A program made the translations under genes and the position numbers. Under the pieces are notes generated by a model. That model was not told the origin of the DNA and made no database searches. It saw only the letters and a list, made by a program, of their open reading frames with translations. Of a stretch of DNA of 12,112 bases, positions 7,948-12,112 are shown piece by piece (positions within the stretch are counted from its first letter, which is position 1; each line of letters starts with the position of its first letter). The stretch comes from Candidatus Cloacimonadota bacterium (lineage in GTDB: Bacteria; Cloacimonadota; Cloacimonadia; JGIOTU-2), in NCBI GenBank assembly GCA_030628975.1, contig DAOVPZ010000018.1, positions 1 to 12,112 on the forward strand. Reading direction: 5' to 3'.

Positions 7948-8835
7948 TTGATTTTAGAAAAATATTTTGAAAATAAACGAACAATTATAAACAATGCCAT
8001 GGATAGATACTTAGAATCAGAAGACACATATCCATCAAAAATCCATAAAGCAATGAGATATTCAATCTTTGCTGGTGGAAAGAGACTTAGACCCATCTTA
8101 ATGATAGCAACTTATGAAATGTTAGTTAATCGTCGTGATAACCGCACTATTCAAAAAGTACTTCCTGTGGCTTGTGCAATTGAAATGCTACATACTGCAT
8201 CATTGGTTCATGATGACCTTCCATTTATTGATAATGCTGATAAAAGACGTGGAAAACCCAGTTGTCATAAAAAGTTTGGAAATGCTGTTGCCATCCTAAC
8301 TGGAGATGCTCTGATTACTAAAGCATTTGAAACTGTATTAAAATTAAGAAATCATAAGAAGGCTTTGCAATGCTTGCAGATATTACTTGATGCAGCTTCT
8401 ACTCGTGGTATGATTGGTGGTCAGGTTGTTGATATTACAGCTTCTCAAAAAAGAGTAAAGTTACATGTTCTTCGTGATATACATCTAAAAAAAACCGGTG
8501 CTCTACTTAGAGCGGCAGAACAGACAGCTTGTGTGATAGCAAATGCAAACGAGCAAACAAAAAATGCTTTGAGAGATTTTGCATTAAATATTGGTCTTGC
8601 ATATCAGGTAATTGATGACATATTAGATGAAGTAGGTGTGGATGAATTATTAGCAAAAGAATCCGGAGAAGACCAAAGGAATGAAAAGGTGACATATCCG
8701 ATACTTCTTGGCATAGAGGAGTCAAAAAAGCAAGCCATAAAACTAATTAATGATGCTTCAAAAATTATAAAATATATGCCAAATAACCAGATTCTATTAG
8801 AATTATTGGAAACAATTATGGATAGAATACCGTAA
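7948..8835 (+). CDS. Polyprenyl diphosphate synthase, probably GGPP synthase
   Basis: This trans-prenyltransferase condenses IPP with allylic diphosphates in the cytoplasm. With TTG 7948 it has 295 residues, normal for short-chain synthases. Motifs in order are GGKRLRP (43-49), the bacterial-type first aspartate-rich motif DDLPFID (89-95), RRGKP (100-104), GQVVD (158-162), KT (182-183), and the second aspartate-rich motif DDILD (223-227). The fifth residue before the first motif, which limits chain length, is Ala (A84). E. coli farnesyl diphosphate synthase IspA has Tyr there, so a C20 or longer product is expected. Two genes downstream using isoprenoid diphosphates for glycerol ether formation support GGPP. 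Farnesyl or a longer product cannot be excluded from sequence alone. The next gene begins 155 nt later, after a GC-rich hairpin. Confidence 0.9.
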   Translation: MILEKYFENKRTIINNAMDRYLESEDTYPSKIHKAMRYSIFAGGKRLRPILMIATYEMLVNRRDNRTIQKVLPVACAIEMLHTASLVHDDLPFIDNADKRRGKPSCHKKFGNAVAILTGDALITKAFETVLKLRNHKKALQCLQILLDAASTRGMIGGQVVDITASQKRVKLHVLRDIHLKKTGALLRAAEQTACVIANANEQTKNALRDFALNIGLAYQVIDDILDEVGVDELLAKESGEDQRNEKVTYPILLGIEESKKQAIKLINDASKIIKYMPNNQILLELLETIMDRIP

Positions 8836-8863
8836 TTCAACTTTGTCGCGATTAAAAAATTAT

Positions 8864-8918
8864 CCATCCTCCGAAGTCCCGACAATCCCCAATTTAATCG
8901 GGGAGGGACGGAGGACGG
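8864..8918. repeat. Compound GC-rich palindrome
   Basis: A three-part imperfect hairpin fills the gap between the prenyl synthase and UbiA genes. The outer stem pairs CCATCCTCC (8864-8872) with GGAGGACGG (8910-8918), with one mismatch. The middle stem is GTCCC (8876-8880) with GGGAC (8905-8909). The inner stem is TCCCC (8886-8890) with GGGGA (8900-8904), around an AT loop. No T-run follows on the plus strand, so termination is not indicated. I read it as a REP-like repeat that may stabilise or process the polycistronic RNA. Confidence 0.6.
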
Positions 8919-8990
8919 GCAAATTAAAAATTAAAATAAAACCAAATAGAACTTTACTAAAACATCAAACTTTTACAGTTAAATAATATA

Positions 8991-9821
8991 ATGAAGTTTG
9001 TTTCATATATAAATATTATCCGTCCATTCAATTGTCTTATTGTAGTTGTATCTACGCTTTTTGGTGCTTTTTGGCTCGCAGAAGTACTAAATCCAATAAT
9101 TCACTTTTTAGCAGCAATATCAGCTGCTTTAATTGCAGGTGGTGGGTATGTAATTAATGATGTTTTCGATATTGATGTTGACAAAATTAATAGGCCAAAA
9201 AGACCGCTTCCAAGTGGGATAATTTCACATTTAGGAGCAAAAAGATATGGTATTCTCCTTTTTGTTGTTGGTATTATTATTAGCATCTTTATGAGGAATT
9301 TATGGATGATATTACTTGCCTTTTGTAACTCCCTGCTTCTTTATCTCTATGCTTATAGGGGCAAGAAAATGGGATTCGCTGGAAACTTACTTGTTTCATT
9401 TGTTACAGCTTCAACCTTTCTTTATGGAGGGCTTTCAAATAATAATTTGCAAAATTCATTTTTTTGTTTTGGATGTGCTTTATTCTACACTTTAATCCGC
9501 GAGCTAGTGAAAGATTTGGAAGATGCTGAAGGCGATAGAGCCATTAATGCTAAAACTATTCCTATTGTATTCGGTCAAAAGCTAACAATGGGATTGGTGT
9601 TTCTATTCTGGTTATTTCTAACTATCTTGACAATAATTGGGTTTCAGATATATTATGAAATTTATATTTTTATTCCTGTTATAATTTTAGTTAACTTTTA
9701 CTTATTGATAAATTTGATAATTTTAGCTTTAAAAGTGAATAAAAAAACTGCTGGATATTCTGAGAAAATTATGAAATTAGATATGCTTATTTTTTTAATA
9801 TTACTTTGGATAGGACAGTGA
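8991..9821 (+). CDS. UbiA-family prenyltransferase, probable DGGGP synthase
   Basis: This integral membrane enzyme (276 residues, about eight to nine hydrophobic helices) carries both UbiA aspartate motifs: NDVFDIDVD (56-64), followed by NRPKRPLPSG, and DLEDAEGD (175-182) within RELVKDLED. The second motif version is typical of digeranylgeranylglyceryl phosphate synthases and their Bacteroidetes relatives. The predicted reaction adds a second geranylgeranyl chain to GGGP. Its position between a prenyl synthase and a GGGP synthase is the main support; a quinone or other prenyl acceptor is the alternative. No clear Shine-Dalgarno precedes the ATG. The last hydrophobic segment is short (LDMLIFLILLWIGQ). 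The frame stays open for 33 more codons past the TGA and closes in an ATGA overlap with the next gene, so this gene may have been longer. Confidence 0.85.
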   Translation: MKFVSYINIIRPFNCLIVVVSTLFGAFWLAEVLNPIIHFLAAISAALIAGGGYVINDVFDIDVDKINRPKRPLPSGIISHLGAKRYGILLFVVGIIISIFMRNLWMILLAFCNSLLLYLYAYRGKKMGFAGNLLVSFVTASTFLYGGLSNNNLQNSFFCFGCALFYTLIRELVKDLEDAEGDRAINAKTIPIVFGQKLTMGLVFLFWLFLTILTIIGFQIYYEIYIFIPVIILVNFYLLINLIILALKVNKKTAGYSEKIMKLDMLIFLILLWIGQ

Positions 9822-9824
9822 TTA

Positions 9825-9885
9825 TCAGCAGCAGTGGCAGTGGCAGCAGCAGTGGCAGTAGCAGTGTTAGTATGCAGTGTCAGTG
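9825..9885 (+). repeat. GCAGTG/GCA simple repeat
   Basis: About 60 bp built from GCA, GTG and GTA triplets, mostly as GCAGTG hexamers, start right after the UbiA stop and decay towards 9885. No period or composition like this appears elsewhere in the window. Read in the UbiA frame it gives alternating Ala and Val. Slippage could change its length. Confidence 0.8.
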
Positions 9886-9906
9886 AAAAAAACTTAATAG
9901 TAAAAC

Positions 9907-9913
9907 AAGGAGA
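9907..9913 (+). promoter_or_regulatory. Strong Shine-Dalgarno of GGGP synthase
   Basis: AAGGAGA lies 6 nt before the ATG at 9920. It is the best-formed ribosome-binding site on the plus strand here and suggests that GGGP synthase can be translated independently of the upstream gene. Confidence 0.7.
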
Positions 9914-9919
9914 TTTCAT

Positions 9920-10690
9920 ATGAATAAAGGGACGGTTTATGATTTTTTGTTAAAAACTATACAGACCAAAGGAGCAGGTTTTCTTTGCTTAATAGACCCG
10001 GATAAACACGATTCACATAATGCAGTTTCATTAGCCAAGAGATGTGAAGATTCAGGGGTAGATGCCATTTTTGTTGGTGGTAGTATTATGTTAGAAGACA
10101 ATTTCAATCCCTCAATAAAAGCTATCAAACAAGAAGTAAAAATCCCTGTTATAATATTTCCTGGTATTTTTAATTTAGGCTCACCCAATGCGGATGCAAT
10201 TTTATTTATGAGTATGTTGAGTAGTCGTAACCCACAGTTATTAATTGGAGATCAGGTTAAAGCAGCACCTTTAATAAGAAAATTCGGAATAGAAACAATC
10301 CCCACTGCGTATCTCCTAATTGAATCTGGGTCTCTAACTTCTGTTCAATATATGAGTGATAGTATGCCTATCCCAAGGAATAAGTATGATATTGGAGTTG
10401 CACATGCTCTTGCTGCTGAGTATTTGGGTATGAAATTAGTCTTTATGGATGCTGGAAGTGGAGCAAAAATGTCTGTCCCTTTAGAAATGATTAGAGAAGT
10501 GAAAAGTAATATCAACATTCCTCTAATTATTGGTGGTGGAATAAAATCTCCAGACGAAGCACGAGAGAAAGTTGAAGCAGGTGCTGATTTCATTGTAATA
10601 GGTAATGCTATTGAAAATAATGATGATTGCAATTTAATAGAAGCCTTTGCCAATGCAATTCATAATCAGTCTCAGCAAGACCGAGCCTGA
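9920..10690 (+). CDS. Geranylgeranylglyceryl phosphate synthase (GGGPS/PcrB family)
   Basis: This TIM-barrel enzyme forms the first ether bond between sn-glycerol-1-phosphate and a prenyl diphosphate in the cytoplasm. All family landmarks are present in its 256 residues: LIDPDK (24-29, Mg/phosphate site), FVGGS (51-55), FPG (80-82), ADAILFMS (91-98) with SSRNP, YLLIESG (131-137), AHALAAEYLGMKL (161-173), DAGSGA (177-182), GGGI (205-208) and IGN (227-229). The sequence resembles the Bacteroidetes/Methanothermobacter group more than Firmicutes PcrB, which uses heptaprenyl diphosphate. With the GGPP-type synthase and UbiA gene upstream it should take a C20 substrate. The C-terminal QSQQDRA and the stop codon lie within a palindromic repeat (10668-10691), so the original end may have been replaced. 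The next gene starts 17 nt later. Confidence 0.94.
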   Translation: MNKGTVYDFLLKTIQTKGAGFLCLIDPDKHDSHNAVSLAKRCEDSGVDAIFVGGSIMLEDNFNPSIKAIKQEVKIPVIIFPGIFNLGSPNADAILFMSMLSSRNPQLLIGDQVKAAPLIRKFGIETIPTAYLLIESGSLTSVQYMSDSMPIPRNKYDIGVAHALAAEYLGMKLVFMDAGSGAKMSVPLEMIREVKSNINIPLIIGGGIKSPDEAREKVEAGADFIVIGNAIENNDDCNLIEAFANAIHNQSQQDRA

Positions 10691-10691
10691 A
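10668..10691 (-). repeat. Dispersed palindromic repeat, copy 2
   Basis: This is a diverged reverse-complement copy of the repeat at 203-228: on the minus strand it reads TTCAGGCTCGGT, then a shortened CTTGCT, then GAGACT. It covers the last seven codons and stop of the GGGP synthase gene. The stem is degenerate compared with copy 1. Confidence 0.45.
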
Positions 10692-10707
10692 AGGAAAGGA
10701 AATAAAA

Positions 10708-11502
10708 TTGATTGATATTCATACTCATATTCTTCCTGGACTCGATGATGGTTCAACGAATATTAAAGAAAGTATAGATATACTAAAAGAACTTATATCT
10801 CAAGGGGTTGAAGAGATAATTGCAACCCCTCATATTATTTCCGGGGTTTATGACAATAATAAAAAAATTATTGAAGATAAAATCAAAGAATTAAACTCAG
10901 AAATAATAACTCATAACCTTCCAATCAAAATCCACAAAGGAGCAGAGCTTTATTGTGAACCAAACTTAATTGAAAAAACTAAAAGAGAAGAATTGAACCT
11001 TGCTGGAAGTAAATATATCCTGATTGAATCTGATATGCAAAGATTTCCTGATAATTTCGAAGATATTCTCTACCAATTTCAGATAGCTGGATATACACCT
11101 ATACTTGCTCATGCTGAAAGGTTCATACCATTTATGAATGATTTTAACTATTTACTTGATATTATAAATCGAGGAATCCTTTTACAGATGAATTGTTCAA
11201 GTCTTTTTGGTGATTATGGTGATAATGTTAAAAAATTGTCTCATAAATTATTACAAAATGGATGTGTGCACTTCATTGCTTCTGATGTACATGGTTTAAA
11301 TAAGAGTCCCATAATGTTAAAAGAAGCATATCAATTCTTATCTGAGAATTTCAATGAGAATCTGGCAAAACTCTTGATGGATGAGAATCCAAAGAGACTT
11401 ATTCAAAATGAAGAAATCGAAAATATGATAGAAGATTATTATGTTGAAGAGAAAACCAGACAAACTTTAAAAGAAAAGATTAAAAATATTTTTAGAATAT
11501 AA
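10708..11502 (+). CDS. CpsB/YwqE-like PHP phosphatase
   Basis: This 264-residue PHP-fold protein matches the CpsB/CapC (YwqE) family of manganese-dependent protein tyrosine phosphatases, which control capsule and polysaccharide export kinases. Metal ligands appear in the family order: H5 and H7 in MIDIHTHILPGLDDG, H42 in ATPH, E80 in GAE, H135 in AHAERF, and D193 and H195 in SDVHG. It has no signal peptide, so it is cytoplasmic. A charged tail follows residue 235. The start is TTG with AAGGAAAGGA 7 nt upstream. It directly follows GGGP synthase (17 nt), so cotranscription is likely. No kinase or polysaccharide genes are in view. Action on a small phosphate compound linked to lipid synthesis is therefore possible but speculative. 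Confidence 0.85.
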   Translation: MIDIHTHILPGLDDGSTNIKESIDILKELISQGVEEIIATPHIISGVYDNNKKIIEDKIKELNSEIITHNLPIKIHKGAELYCEPNLIEKTKREELNLAGSKYILIESDMQRFPDNFEDILYQFQIAGYTPILAHAERFIPFMNDFNYLLDIINRGILLQMNCSSLFGDYGDNVKKLSHKLLQNGCVHFIASDVHGLNKSPIMLKEAYQFLSENFNENLAKLLMDENPKRLIQNEEIENMIEDYYVEEKTRQTLKEKIKNIFRI

Positions 11503-11551
11503 AAAATACAATTAATATCTCTGACAATTATTTTAATCCTTCGATAAAAAA

Positions 11552-12112
11552 ATGAAGACTTATCTTGAATGTATACCTTGCTTTTTCAAACAGGCAATAA
11601 GAGCTGCAAAAATTTTAAATATTAATGAGGTTAAGACTAAGAAACTATTAGATGAGTTAGGCTTATTAATAAACCAGATGCCTTTGGAAAGCACTCCTCC
11701 CGAGTTCGGTAGAATCATTTATGGTAAGATACGGGAACTCACCGGAAATCCAGACCCTTACAAAAATCTAAAACAAAAGGATATTAAAGAAGCACTCCGA
11801 TTGTATCCAAGTATTAAAGAATTAATTTCCAGATCAGTTGATCCTTTGATGACTTCTATCAAAGTAGCAATTGCTGGAAATTCTATAGATTTTGCTATAG
11901 ATACTAATTGTGATATTGAAGATGAATTGAATAAAACACTCAAACAACAGTTCGCTATTAATGATTATGAGCAGTTTAATTTAAATCTAATCAACGCAGA
12001 TGAAATTTTATACATTGGAGATAATGCCGGAGAAAGTGTATTTGATAAAATACTGATTGAGCAGTTAAATAAGCCGACAATCTATGTTGTAAGAGAAATT
12101 CCAGTGATAAAT
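11552..12112 (+). CDS. DUF89 (ARMT1-like) protein, 3' end cut
   Basis: This is the first 187 codons of a DUF89 protein; the window ends before the stop. Visible hallmarks are the N-terminal CxxC (C7, C10 in ECIPCFF), AGNSIDF (108-114) and GDNAGE (156-161), whose Asp and Asn bind metal in this family. DUF89 proteins are metal-dependent phosphatases thought to remove damaged or overflow sugar phosphates. The CxxC marks the prokaryote-like class. It starts 50 nt after the CpsB-like gene with only a weak ribosome-binding site and is probably in the same transcript. A link to glycerol-phosphate or sugar-phosphate pools feeding the lipid genes is possible but inferred from position only. Confidence 0.88.
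   Translation, partial: MKTYLECIPCFFKQAIRAAKILNINEVKTKKLLDELGLLINQMPLESTPPEFGRIIYGKIRELTGNPDPYKNLKQKDIKEALRLYPSIKELISRSVDPLMTSIKVAIAGNSIDFAIDTNCDIEDELNKTLKQQFAINDYEQFNLNLINADEILYIGDNAGESVFDKILIEQLNKPTIYVVREIPVIN

Noticed and set aside
7830..8096. Minus-strand gene opposite the prenyl synthase start
   Set aside because: It overlaps the conserved coding frame of the prenyl synthase and shows no family motif.
8836..8990. Terminator separating the prenyl synthase from UbiA
   Set aside because: The hairpin has no T-run after it on the plus strand, so a standard intrinsic terminator is not supported.
9819..9821. TGA read as an amino acid throughout the genome
   Set aside because: The radical SAM and GGGP synthase genes use TGA as a normal stop, so genome-wide recoding is unlikely; local readthrough remains open.
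9698..9919. Minus-strand gene with Ala/Thr repeats
   Set aside because: It is an artefact of the GCAGTG repeat and antisense UbiA sequence; it has no recognisable domain.
7948..10690. Window of archaeal origin
   Set aside because: Bacterial RNase G, the RodZ-like protein, the fused radical SAM gene and the bacterial-type DDxxxxD prenyl synthase motif argue for a bacterium.

Overview
The window comes from an AT-rich bacterium. Bacterial identity rests on an RNase E/G gene, a RodZ-like membrane protein, a type IV prepilin-like protein, Shine-Dalgarno sites and frequent TTG/GTG starts. Three consecutive genes look archaeal in function: a GGPP-type prenyl synthase, a UbiA prenyltransferase of the DGGGP-synthase type and a GGGP synthase. 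As far as I know, this mix is best documented in the FCB superphylum (Cloacimonadota and relatives). I infer that group from gene content only; no rRNA or marker phylogeny is available here.

Layout: positions 1-321 are non-coding and hold a cluster of palindromic REP-like repeats. From 322 to 7622 all genes are on the minus strand. In transcription order they are a prepilin-like protein, a CehA/McbA-type PHP metallohydrolase, a small DUF2279-like envelope protein, a RodZ-like HTH membrane protein, a fused radical SAM/DUF2344 protein and RNase G. The last four are tightly spaced and look like one operon for envelope and RNA functions. Positions 7623-7947 are an AT-rich divergent intergenic region. 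From 7948 to the end all genes are on the plus strand: prenyl synthase, UbiA prenyltransferase, GGGP synthase, CpsB/YwqE-like PHP phosphatase, and a DUF89 (ARMT1-like) protein cut by the window edge.

How they work together: the prenyl synthase should make a C20 or longer allylic diphosphate. GGGP synthase would join it to sn-glycerol-1-phosphate, and the UbiA enzyme would add the second prenyl chain. This gives the core of an archaeal-type diether lipid inside a bacterium. G1P dehydrogenase, the reductase and the head-group enzymes are not in this window.

The second theme is repeats. Palindromes lie between genes, in frame inside the radical SAM gene, and over the stop codon of the GGGP synthase gene. 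A GCAGTG-rich repeat sits directly after the UbiA stop codon. The UbiA frame stays open past that stop, through the repeat, and ends in an ATGA overlap with the GGGP synthase start.
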